Positions 1 through 7,845 of a DNA stretch of 29,102 nt are shown here, one piece after another. Each line of letters starts with the position of its first letter. Within the stretch, counting starts at the first letter, position 1. The stretch is from contig NZ_JBCNNF010000032.1 of the NCBI RefSeq assembly GCF_039594555.1, forward strand, positions 1 to 29,102. Reading direction: 5' to 3'. This stretch comes from Inquilinus sp039594555. GTDB lineage: Bacteria; Pseudomonadota; Alphaproteobacteria; DSM-16000; Inquilinaceae. Below the pieces are notes generated by a model. That model did not search any database. It worked only from the letters and a program-made list of their open reading frames with translations, and was not told where the DNA came from. The translations under genes were made by a program, and so were the position numbers.

Positions 1-2
1 TT

Positions 3-410
3 GTAAACTATGATCGCGCATTTATTGTATTGCATGGTCGTGGCGGTGAAGATGGTCAGATCCAAGGTGTGCTTGAGTGGTTGAATATTCCATATACAGG
101 AACTGGTGTACAAGGTTCTGCCATTGGTATGGATAAAGTTAAAACCAAGCAAATCTGGCAAGGTAGTGATTTACCTACAGCACCATATCGAATTATTACC
201 AAAGAAACTGACCTCGATTCAGTTATTGCAGAATTGGGTCTACCAGTCATTATTAAGCCTGTGCATGAAGGTTCAAGCGTAGGCATGAGTAAGGTTGAGA
301 AAGCAGAAGATTTTGCGGCAGCAATTGAAAAAGCAACTCAGCACGATGCAGTGGTCATGGCAGAAAAATGGATTACTGGTCGTGAATTTACGATTTCATT
401 TTTAAATGGA
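3..410 (+). CDS. ddl: D-alanine--D-alanine ligase, internal fragment (Acinetobacter-like)
   Basis: This open frame runs in from the left edge and encodes about 136 residues of an ATP-grasp D-Ala-D-Ala ligase, the cytoplasmic enzyme making the dipeptide for peptidoglycan precursors. The ligase signature HGRGGEDGQIQG begins near position 33, followed by a GMDKVKTK segment and the ATP-grasp stretch KPVHEGSSVGMSKV. The N-terminal start and the C-terminal part, including the metal-binding residues, are absent. Homology ends at the codon ending at 410 (…TISFLNG); the next codons continue open but are not ligase. Base composition is AT-rich (A/T-ending codons), unlike everything to the right. From memory the protein matches Acinetobacter Ddl very closely. 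It is therefore a foreign fragment, most likely contaminant or chimeric, not a working gene here. Confidence 0.9.
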
Positions 411-415
411 TGCTT
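405..415. other. Abrupt composition and gene-fusion junction
   Basis: At about 410/411 the sequence switches from AT-rich Acinetobacter-like DNA to strongly GC-rich DNA. Both coding regions that meet here are interrupted: ddl on the plus strand loses its C-terminal half, and the reductase-like gene on the minus strand loses its C-terminal end. No insertion sequence, att-like repeat or target duplication is visible at the join. An assembly or library chimera is the simplest reading; genuine recent insertion is possible but less likely. Confidence 0.8.
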
Positions 416-1594
416 CACCGATCGGGTCAGCCGCACCGGGTTCTCGGTGACGCCGGAGCGCAGCGAGCCGCCGGCGCCGCCCATGAACAGCACAGTGCAC
501 AGCGCCGGCTCGCAATTCTCCTCGATCCGCGCGATCGACTGCTGCAGCGCCGCCGGCAGCTCGTGCTGCACCGGCTTCAGCTCGTCATCCAGCACGTAGT
601 AGGCGAAATGCTCGCCGGTGGTGCTGACCATCAGCATGGTCAGGCCGGGCCGCGCCTTCTTCGGGTCGAACGGCCCCAGGATCGACAGCGGGTCGGAGAT
701 GTCGGTGCCGCCCCAGCCGGTGCCGGGCTGCGCCACCTGGAAGTAGCGGCCGGGGGTGGAGCGGCGGCCCTTCATGTGGATGCCGGTGTCGGGGATGCCC
801 AGCAGCTTGCCGGCCTGGTGCTCCGACAGCACGCCGGTGATGTGGTCGTCGACCACCACCACCTCGTCGACCTTGCCGTGCCACTGCTTGGCGAACATGC
901 CGATGGTGGCGGAGCCGCATCCGACCCGCATCCGCTCTTCCATCCCGCCGTTGACGATCGGCGGCCTGCCGGCCTGCACGATCACGGTGGCGCCGTCGTC
1001 GATGGTCAGCTCGACCGCGCGGCCGTTGCTCAGCTCCAAGAGGGTGTCGCAGGTGATGCGGCCCTCCTTCTTGCTGCCGCCGGTCAGGTGGTGCACGCCG
1101 CCCAGCGACAGCATCTGCGAGCCGTATTCGCCGGTGGTGACATGGCCGACCGGCTCGCCCTGGGCCCGCACCAGGCTGCGCTCGGGCCCCAGATGGCGGT
1201 CGGTGTCGATCTTCACCTTCACGCCGCAGTAGCTGAAGATGCCCTCGGTCACCACCGTGACCATGTCGACGCCGTCGACCTCGGCCGAGACGATGAAGGG
1301 GGCCGGCTTGTAGTCGGGATAGGTGGTGCCGGCGCCGATCGCGGTGACGAAGGTCTCCGGCCCGCGCACCAGCTTGCCGTCCCAGTCGCCGCCGCCGCGG
1401 TTGAACGGCACCACGCTGCCGCCCTGCTGCAGCGTGCGGTCCAGCACCACATGCGGGTCAACCCGGACCAGCGTGCCGTCATGGTTGGCATAGCGGTCGC
1501 AGGCCCCGGCGGCGCTGGGCTTGATGTAGCACATCACCGGGCAGGCATCGCAGCGGATGCGGCCGTCCTCGGTCTTCTCGGTCGGCTGGGACAT
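411..1594 (-). CDS. 6-hydroxynicotinate reductase-like Fe-S protein (C-terminus cut off)
   Basis: About 394 codons remain of a protein resembling the 6-hydroxynicotinate reductase family, which in nicotinate-degrading bacteria reduces 6-hydroxynicotinate to 1,4,5,6-tetrahydro-6-oxonicotinate using reduced ferredoxin. The N-terminus has a cysteine cluster (C15, C18, C22, C32) suited to a [4Fe-4S] cluster. Glycine-rich stretches (GGVHHLTGGSKKEG, GGAGGSLRSGVTENPVRLTRS) follow. Translation starts at ATG 1594, one base after the stop of the molybdenum hydroxylase gene, so it is the third gene of that operon. The reading frame stays open past 411, but those last residues are antisense to the foreign ddl piece, so the true C-terminus is missing. 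Family assignment is from recalled similarity; the substrate is inferred and could be another N-heterocycle. Confidence 0.6.
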
Positions 1595-1595
1595 G

Positions 1596-4361
1596 TCAGT
1601 CTCGATTCTGCTGCGCCGCCAGGATCGCGGCGCGGACGCGGTCCGGCGTCGCCGGCACCCGGCGGATGCGCACGCCGGTGGCGTCGTGGATGGCGTTCAG
1701 GATGGCGGGGGCGGTCGGGATCAGCGCCTGCTCCCCGATGCCCTTGGCGCCGAACGGGCCGACCGGGGCGGCATCCTCGATCAGGATCGATTCCACCGGC
1801 GGCATGTCGCCGGCCGACGGGATCAGGTAGTCGTGCAGGTTCTCGCCGCGGCCGGGATGGAACTCCTCCATCAGCGCCAGGCCGAGGCCCTGGGCGGCGC
1901 CGCCCTCGATCTGGCCCTCGACCAGGGTCGGGTTGATCGCCCGGCCGACATCATGCGCCGCGGTGATCTTCAGCACCCGGACGGTGCCGAGCTCGATGTC
2001 GACCTCGACCTCCGCCATATGGGCGCCGAAGCCGTAGACGGCATAGGGCACGCCCTGGCCGTCCGCATCCAGCGGGCTGGTCGGCGGGTCGAAGGTGGCC
2101 TCCGCGGCCAGGACATAGCCGCGCTCGTCCTGCGGCAGCGCGGCGAGATCGAGGCTGCGGGCATGCTCGCCCTCGGTCACCGTCACCCGGCCGTCAGCGA
2201 AGGCGAAGGCGATGGCGGCGCCCTCGCCGGCATTGGCCAGGCGCAGCAGGGCGCGGCGCAGGTCGCGCCCCGCCAGCTCGGCCGCCTTGCCGGTGACGAA
2301 GGTCTGGCGCGAGGCCGAGGTCTTGCCGCAGTCGGGCGTCAGGTCGGTGTCGGCCGAGACCAGGTCGAAGCGCCCGATCGGCGCGCCCAGCGCGTCGGCG
2401 CAGATCTGGGTGACGACGGTGTTGGAGCCCTGGCCGATATCGACCGCGCCCTGGTGCAGGGCGATCCGCCCGTCCGGCTTCAGCCCGACGCGGATGGTCG
2501 ACGGATTGGGCAGTGAGGTGTTGCCGCAGCCATACCACATGCCGGCGACGCCGGCGCCGCGGCGCAGCGGGCCGGTGGTGGCCCGGTTGAAGGCCGCCGC
2601 CTCGTCCCGCGCCCGGCGCCAATGCGGCCGCAGCGATTCCAGGCAGGCGCGAATGCCGGTGCCTTCGCCCAGCACCTGGCCGGTCACGGTCGGCTGATCG
2701 GGGCGCAGGGCATTGTCGATGCGGAACTCCAGCCGGTCGATGCCCAGACGGTCGGCCAACTGGTCGTAGAGCTGCTCCTGCGCCACCCCGGCCTGGGGCA
2801 CGCCGAAGCCGCGGAAGGCGCCGGCCGGCACCAAATGCGTGTGCACCGCGCGCGTCAGGGCCTGGTAGTGGGGCATGTAGTAGGGGCCGGAGGCATGCAC
2901 CGGCACCCGGTTGGCCACGGTCGGGCCCCAGGAGGAATAGGCGCCGGTGTTGAAGTCGCCGGCGAAATCCATCGCCGCCAGCTTGCCGTCCCTCGTCGCA
3001 CCGACCCGGACGCGCATCCGCGACGGGTGACGTTTGGTCGTGGTCATGATCGATTCGGTGCGGGAATAGACCATCCGCACCGGCCGGTTCAGATGCCAGG
3101 CCGCAATCGCGACGAAGGGCTGCAGCGACAGGTCGAGCTTGGAGCCGAAGCCGCCGCCGACCGCGGTCGGGATGATCCGCACCGCCTCCGGCGCGATCCC
3201 GAGGATCTTCGCGACGTCGTCCCGGTCCATATAGGGCGCCTGTGTGCAGGCCTGGATCTCGATCCGGTCGCCGACCCGGCGGGCGAAGCCGGCCTCGGGC
3301 TCGATATAGGCGTGCTCGACGAAGCCGGTCTCGAACTCGCCCTCGACCACGACATCCGCCGCCGCCAGCGCCGCCTCGGCATCGCCGCGGACGACGCGGC
3401 CGCGCACCAGGATATTGCCGGCGCGGTCGGGATGGACCAGGTCGGCGCCGGGCGCCAGCGCGGCGTCGATGGTGGTGTGGGCGGGCAGGGGCTCCCAGGT
3501 GACCGGGAACTCCGACAGGTCGAGGGATTCGATCGCCCAGCTCTCGCCGACCACCGCCGCCACCGCCTCGCCGCGGAACCGGGCCTCGGCCTCGGCGAAG
3601 GCGGGCTGGTCGGCGAAGGGGCCGATGACGCCGAAGCGGTTCTCGCCCGGCACGTCCCTGGCGATGAACACGCGGACGACGCCGGGATGGGCGGCGACGA
3701 AACCGTCGAGGTCGCCGAAGGCGAAGCGGGCGCGGTGATGCGGGCTGCGGATGGCGCGCAGCGACAGGGCGCCGGACGGGGTCTCGTCGGCCCCGAACAC
3801 GTCGCGGCCCTCGACCTTGCGGCGGCCGTCCAGCCGGTCGATCCGGGCGCCGACGGCGCGGCCGGCCTCGGGCGCTTCCGCCGCGACAGGCTCGGTCCGG
3901 GCGTCGAGGATGGCGGCGACGATCTTGCGATAGCCGGTGCAGCGGCACAGCACGCCGCCGATCGCGTCCATCACCTCGGCCTCTTCGGGTTCTGGATTGC
4001 GATCCAGCAGGGCGGCGGCGGCCACCAGCATGCCGGGGGTGCAGATGCCGCACTGGGCGGCGCCGTGGCGCAGGAAGGCGGATTGCAACCGCGACGCCGT
4101 GGCCGACTGCGCCGGCAGCCCCTCGATGGTGGTGACCCGGCGGCCCTCGACCTGGCCGGCGGCGACCAGGCAGCCGCAGACCGGGGCGTCGTCCAGCAGC
4201 ACGGTGCAGGCGCCGCAATCGCCGGCGTCGCAGCCGACCTTGGTGCCGGTCAGGCCGAGATCGTCGCGCAGCAGCCGGGTCAGCCGGCCGGCGGGGTCGG
4301 CCGGCACCTGCACCGGGCGACCGTTCAGGGTGAAGCCGAGCACAGGGCGGGAATCCAGCAT
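1596..4361 (-). CDS. Xanthine dehydrogenase-family molybdenum hydroxylase, fused Fe-S and molybdopterin subunits
   Basis: This 921-residue cytoplasmic protein fuses two usually separate subunits. Residues 1-160 form the [2Fe-2S] subunit: C44, C49, C52 and C64 fit the plant-type cluster, and C104, C107, C139 and C141 the second cluster. Residues ~180-921 are the molybdopterin-binding large subunit, with VGGGFGSK, EGQIEGGAAQG and the catalytic-glutamate motif KGIGEQ (E877) near the end. Such enzymes hydroxylate purines or N-heterocycles with water as oxygen source. The start at 4361 is chosen over an upstream in-frame ATG (4385) because GGAG lies seven bases before it and because it leaves a one-base gap to the FAD gene. 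Neighbours suggest a nicotinate-like substrate, but the active site cannot be assigned to one compound from sequence alone. Confidence 0.9.
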   Translation of the reverse strand: MLDSRPVLGFTLNGRPVQVPADPAGRLTRLLRDDLGLTGTKVGCDAGDCGACTVLLDDAPVCGCLVAAGQVEGRRVTTIEGLPAQSATASRLQSAFLRHGAAQCGICTPGMLVAAAALLDRNPEPEEAEVMDAIGGVLCRCTGYRKIVAAILDARTEPVAAEAPEAGRAVGARIDRLDGRRKVEGRDVFGADETPSGALSLRAIRSPHHRARFAFGDLDGFVAAHPGVVRVFIARDVPGENRFGVIGPFADQPAFAEAEARFRGEAVAAVVGESWAIESLDLSEFPVTWEPLPAHTTIDAALAPGADLVHPDRAGNILVRGRVVRGDAEAALAAADVVVEGEFETGFVEHAYIEPEAGFARRVGDRIEIQACTQAPYMDRDDVAKILGIAPEAVRIIPTAVGGGFGSKLDLSLQPFVAIAAWHLNRPVRMVYSRTESIMTTTKRHPSRMRVRVGATRDGKLAAMDFAGDFNTGAYSSWGPTVANRVPVHASGPYYMPHYQALTRAVHTHLVPAGAFRGFGVPQAGVAQEQLYDQLADRLGIDRLEFRIDNALRPDQPTVTGQVLGEGTGIRACLESLRPHWRRARDEAAAFNRATTGPLRRGAGVAGMWYGCGNTSLPNPSTIRVGLKPDGRIALHQGAVDIGQGSNTVVTQICADALGAPIGRFDLVSADTDLTPDCGKTSASRQTFVTGKAAELAGRDLRRALLRLANAGEGAAIAFAFADGRVTVTEGEHARSLDLAALPQDERGYVLAAEATFDPPTSPLDADGQGVPYAVYGFGAHMAEVEVDIELGTVRVLKITAAHDVGRAINPTLVEGQIEGGAAQGLGLALMEEFHPGRGENLHDYLIPSAGDMPPVESILIEDAAPVGPFGAKGIGEQALIPTAPAILNAIHDATGVRIRRVPATPDRVRAAILAAQQNRD

Positions 4362-4362
4362 C

Positions 4363-5199
4363 TCAGATCTCCGCCGCACACGCATCGAGCGCGCGGCGCA
4401 CCAGGGTCAGGGCCGCATCCAGGCGGTAGGCCGCGCCGGCGCGGACATCGTCGATCGGCGACAGGGGCGCCAGATGCTCCGGCCGGGTCAGCGCGCCGAG
4501 GCCGGGCCGCGCCGGGGCGCCAACCAGCTCCTGCTCCAGTGCCGTCAATCGTTGCGCGACGGCGGAGCAGGCGCCGACCGCGACCCGCGCTTCGGCGACC
4601 CGTCCGTCCGGCCCCGCCTCGACCACCGCCGCCACCATGGCGATGGAGATCACGAGATAGCGGCGGGCGCCGAGCTTGAGGAAGGCCGAGGCGCCGGCAT
4701 CGATGGTCCGCGGCACGGTCACCGCGGTCACTATCTCGTCGTCGCGCCGGGCGGTGCGGCGGTTGCCGGAGATGAAGTCGGACAGCGGCAGGGTACGGCT
4801 GCCGGCCCGCGAGCCCAGCTCCACCTGGGCATCCAGCGCCAGCAGCGGCGGCACGCCGTCGGCGGCGGGGGAGGCGTTGCACAGGTTGCCGGCGATGGTG
4901 CCGAGGTTCTGGATCTGGACGGAGCCGACCTCGCGCGCGGCGGCCTTCAGCGCGTCGAAGCAGCGCGGCAGCGGCGCGGCGATGATGCTGCTCCAGCTGG
5001 TGCGGGCGCCGATGCGGATGCGGTCGTCGCCGAGGACGATGCCGTCCAGCTCCGCCAGCCGCGAGATGTCGATGATCGGCCCGGCCAGCGGCCGGTCTCC
5101 CGCCGCCGGAAAGATGTCCGTTCCGCCCGCCAGGATGCGGCCGCCCGGCGCCGCGAGCGCCGCCACCGCCTCATCCAGCGTGCTTGGCCGGAGATACAT
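4363..5199 (-). CDS. FAD-binding subunit of the molybdenum hydroxylase
   Basis: This 278-residue protein is the middle (CoxM/XdhB-like) subunit that passes electrons from the iron-sulfur clusters to FAD. The two FAD-contact segments typical of the family are visible: AGGTDIFP at residues 24-31 and LGTIAGNLCNASPAAD at about 99-114. Length matches the usual 270-290. ATG 5199 has a good Shine-Dalgarno (AGGGAG, about eight bases upstream). It is the first gene of a minus-strand operon with one-base gaps to the hydroxylase and reductase-like genes, so all three are probably co-translated. A GTATAC-centred palindrome lies about 60 bases upstream of its start. Confidence 0.88.
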   Translation of the reverse strand: MYLRPSTLDEAVAALAAPGGRILAGGTDIFPAAGDRPLAGPIIDISRLAELDGIVLGDDRIRIGARTSWSSIIAAPLPRCFDALKAAAREVGSVQIQNLGTIAGNLCNASPAADGVPPLLALDAQVELGSRAGSRTLPLSDFISGNRRTARRDDEIVTAVTVPRTIDAGASAFLKLGARRYLVISIAMVAAVVEAGPDGRVAEARVAVGACSAVAQRLTALEQELVGAPARPGLGALTRPEHLAPLSPIDDVRAGAAYRLDAALTLVRRALDACAAEI

Positions 5200-5258
5200 G
5201 AGGGAACTCCCTGGCCTGATCCTGTTCCGACGACCCGCCGTTCTCCGGCGGCCATTTC

Positions 5259-5274
5259 GTTCGTATACAAACGA
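5259..5274. promoter_or_regulatory. Candidate GntR-type operator upstream of the molybdenum hydroxylase operon
   Basis: CGTTCGTATACAAACG is a 16-bp near-perfect palindrome (one mismatched pair) centred on GTATAC. FadR/FCD-type GntR regulators commonly bind GT-N-TA-N-AC palindromes of this kind. It sits 60 bases upstream of the FAD-subunit start, a suitable place for controlling the operon. No GntR gene is in the window, so the regulator is unknown. Confidence 0.45.
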
Positions 5275-5356
5275 TCTTCATCCGCGCCATGAGCCCTGTC
5301 AAGGCGGGATCGGTTTGTGATGGCGGCGATTGGATGAGGCGAATCTTGCCCCTTTA

Positions 5357-5434
5357 TGTCATGCCCGGGCTTGACCCGGGCATCCAGAGAGCGTCGAGAC
5401 CTTCTGGATTGCCGGGTCAAGCCCGGCAATGACA
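5357..5434. repeat. 78-bp double-hairpin repeat, copy A
   Basis: Two hairpins with 5-base loops (arms TGCCCGGG/CCCGGGCA and TTGCCGGG/CCCGGCAA) lie inside an outer inverted repeat TGTCAT/ATGACA, with a further inner pairing around CCAGA/TCTGG. It is the reverse complement of copy C (14834-14911), with only two differences over 78 bases. It lies between the penicillin acylase 3' end and the FAD-subunit promoter region and could also act as a transcription terminator. Confidence 0.9.
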
Positions 5435-5459
5435 GAGAAAAACAGCCGCTAGGCGGAGC

Positions 5460-7802
5460 TTACGGAAGCGGCACCAGCTTTATCCTCCGCTCCGCCGCTG
5501 CCTCCACCGCCGCGCGGCTGTAGAGCAGGGGCACCTGCTCGCCGCGGGCCCAGAGGGGGGCGAGGTCGCGGTAATGCGGCGAGCGCGGGTCGCCGGACTG
5601 GCCGGGGGTGTTGATGCAGGTGCTGCGGTCCCAGTCGCCGACATCCATGACAATGCGCACAGACGCGCCATGCGTCACCCGGAAGTCGTCCGGCCGGTAG
5701 GCGGCGTGCATGACGGTGGAGCCGCTGCCGCCCTTCGGCAGCGGGCCGACATCGAGCGTGCCGCGGCGATCCGGCGCCACGGCGCTGGCCGGATGCTCGA
5801 AATAGCCGTGATGCAGGTCGCCCCAGCGCCAGGAAGACGACTCGTCGCCCAGGCGCCGGGACACGTCCCGCACGGCCTCGGCCAGGGTTTGCAGCAGCAG
5901 CGCGTCGCGGGACGCAGCGGGATCGGCGCCGAAGCGGGCGTCCGGAGCCTCCAGCGCCGCCAGGATGCCGGCGACGTCGCCCGGCGCCAGCAGCCGGCGG
6001 ATCGCCGGGTCGGGCGCCAGCCGCGCGAACAGCGCCGGCTTCAGATGCTTGGTCCACCACAGCTCGAACAGCGCCGCGGCGGCGGAGCCGGCGTCGAGCC
6101 GCGCGTCCCAGTTGCGCAGCAGGTCCAGCCCGCGGGGGGCGTCGGCATCGCGTGCCTCCAGCGGCGCCAGCAGGCGCTGCATCCGCCGTGCGGGGACGGA
6201 TGCCGTGTCGGCCTGCAGTGCCCGGGAATCGGCGAGGCCGTGGCGGTCCTGCCCAGCCAGCACCTCGCGGATGCGCATGGCGCGGCTGGCCTCCAGCCAT
6301 TCGAAGCCGACCGGCCGCTCGTCATGCGGCCAGTCCGGCGGCAGGTTCAGCTCATTGGCGGTGGCGACGAAGCCCTCCGGCGGGTCGGCGCGCAGCGGCA
6401 TCAGCGCCGGGTCCATCATGCCGTCCCATTCATGGCTGCCGTCGCCCGGCACCGGCGCCAGGCCGCGCCAGTTCGGTCGCCGCGGCACATGGCCGGCCGG
6501 CAGCCAGGCGATGGTGCCGGACGTATCGGCATAGACCTGGTTCACCGAGGGCGTGCCCCAGCGCCGCATCGCCGCGCGGAACTGGTCGAGATTGCGGCTG
6601 CGCATGCCGGACAGGCTGGCGAGATAGGCGGCCGAGCCCGGCTCGAACCACACCGAGCGGATCGCCACCGCGCTGTGCCGGGCCGGGTCGGCATGCACCA
6701 CCGGCCCGTGCCGGGTGAAGCGCAGGATGCGGACCTGCTCCGGCGCGCCCTTGACCGCGAAGCGCTCCTCCACCGTCCGCATCCGCTCCCAGCCCTCGCC
6801 GTAGCGATAGGAGTCCGGATCGTCCGGCCGGGTCTCATAGAGATACACATCCTCCTGGTCGGCGCCGAAGATGGTCAGGCTGAAGGCGGCGGTGCCGTTG
6901 TGGCCCATCATGATGCCCGGCACGCTCGGCTCGCCGGCGCCGATCGCGTCGAAGCCCGGCGCGGTCAGGTGCACCAGGTAGCGCAGCGACGGCACGGCAT
7001 GGGTGCGGTGCGGGTCGGTGGCCAGGATCGGCCGGCCGGTCTCGGTGCGGCTGCCGTGCACCGCCCAGTTGTTCGACCCCTCGAACTCCTGCGCCCGCAG
7101 CACCTCGCCGAGATCGGTGGCCACCCGCCACAGTGGCGCCTCCGCCAGCGTCGCGGCCAGGCGGTCGGGCGGGAAGGTCACCGGCGCCATGGCCAGGCGG
7201 AACAGTTGCAGCGCGTCCGGCGGCACTGCTTCCGGGTCGAAGCCCGGCGCCGGCGCGACCTCGACCGGCGGCTCGACCATCTTGCGCAGGCGGTCGGTGG
7301 CGGCGTCGGCCCCGGCCAGCACATGGGCGCGCGCCAGCTCCGACAGCGCATTGCGGGTCAGGCCGTGGCTGCGGATGCGGACCACATCCTCCGCCCGCCA
7401 GCGCGCCGGCCGGGTGCCGAACAGCCGGAACTCCGGCGGCAGCCGCTCCGGCTCGCGCTCGACCAGATCGACATAGGCGTTGATGCCGGCGGCGAAGCGG
7501 GTGCAGATCGCCTGCGCATCCTCGGCATAGGCGGCCCATTCCGCCGTCATGTCGCCGCGATAGAGGAAGTGCCGGCTGGCGATGTCCTGCGCCAGGTAGC
7601 CGGGGCCGAAATCGGCAGCCAGCAGGCCCAGGCCGCGCTTGCGCCACAGGTCGATCTGCCACAGCCGGTCACGGGCGGCGTTGAAGCCCTGCAGGAAGAA
7701 CAGGTCGTCCTGGCTCGCCGCCGTCAGGTGCGGGATGCCCCAGCGGTCGACCAGGATCTCGGCGGGGGCGGAGAGGCCCGGAACGGCAAGGGTGTCGGTC
7801 AT
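5460..7802 (-). CDS. Penicillin acylase-family (S45) N-terminal nucleophile hydrolase
   Basis: This 780-residue precursor belongs to the penicillin/cephalosporin/acyl-homoserine-lactone acylase family, which splits amide bonds after self-cleavage into two chains. The expected cleavage site and nucleophile are visible: EGSNNWAVHG with Ser243 after Gly242, starting the large chain. The N-terminal DRWGIPHLTA and the FFLQGFNAARDRLWQIDLWRK segment are typical of the small chain. The start at 7802 (MTDTLAVPG) is preferred over 7904 because the family begins just before such a segment and AGAGGAG lies upstream, although at slightly long spacing. No signal peptide is seen, whereas many family members are periplasmic. 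It is 43 bases downstream of the Old Yellow Enzyme gene and probably cotranscribed with it. Substrate unknown. Confidence 0.88.
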   Translation of the reverse strand: MTDTLAVPGLSAPAEILVDRWGIPHLTAASQDDLFFLQGFNAARDRLWQIDLWRKRGLGLLAADFGPGYLAQDIASRHFLYRGDMTAEWAAYAEDAQAICTRFAAGINAYVDLVEREPERLPPEFRLFGTRPARWRAEDVVRIRSHGLTRNALSELARAHVLAGADAATDRLRKMVEPPVEVAPAPGFDPEAVPPDALQLFRLAMAPVTFPPDRLAATLAEAPLWRVATDLGEVLRAQEFEGSNNWAVHGSRTETGRPILATDPHRTHAVPSLRYLVHLTAPGFDAIGAGEPSVPGIMMGHNGTAAFSLTIFGADQEDVYLYETRPDDPDSYRYGEGWERMRTVEERFAVKGAPEQVRILRFTRHGPVVHADPARHSAVAIRSVWFEPGSAAYLASLSGMRSRNLDQFRAAMRRWGTPSVNQVYADTSGTIAWLPAGHVPRRPNWRGLAPVPGDGSHEWDGMMDPALMPLRADPPEGFVATANELNLPPDWPHDERPVGFEWLEASRAMRIREVLAGQDRHGLADSRALQADTASVPARRMQRLLAPLEARDADAPRGLDLLRNWDARLDAGSAAAALFELWWTKHLKPALFARLAPDPAIRRLLAPGDVAGILAALEAPDARFGADPAASRDALLLQTLAEAVRDVSRRLGDESSSWRWGDLHHGYFEHPASAVAPDRRGTLDVGPLPKGGSGSTVMHAAYRPDDFRVTHGASVRIVMDVGDWDRSTCINTPGQSGDPRSPHYRDLAPLWARGEQVPLLYSRAAVEAAAERRIKLVPLP

Positions 7803-7845
7803 GTCGTCCCGGGCTCCTCTCGTCTCTTTGTCTTGGGCCGCGCGG

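Noticed and set aside
338..410. C-terminal tail of the reductase-like frame (…HPFKNEIVNSRP…)
   Set aside because: These residues are antisense to the foreign ddl fragment and are produced only by the join.
411..599. Extension of the ddl frame past 410
   Set aside because: The residues after LNG are antisense translation of the GC-rich neighbour, not ligase sequence.
2622..4679. 685-codon plus-strand open frame opposite the molybdenum hydroxylase
   Set aside because: Composition is a mirror of the real minus-strand gene, with no domain motifs; a GC-driven shadow.
5357..5434. Repeat considered as a CRISPR unit or tRNA-like gene
   Set aside because: Copies are isolated, kilobases apart and in both orientations, with no spacer array and no tRNA cloverleaf.
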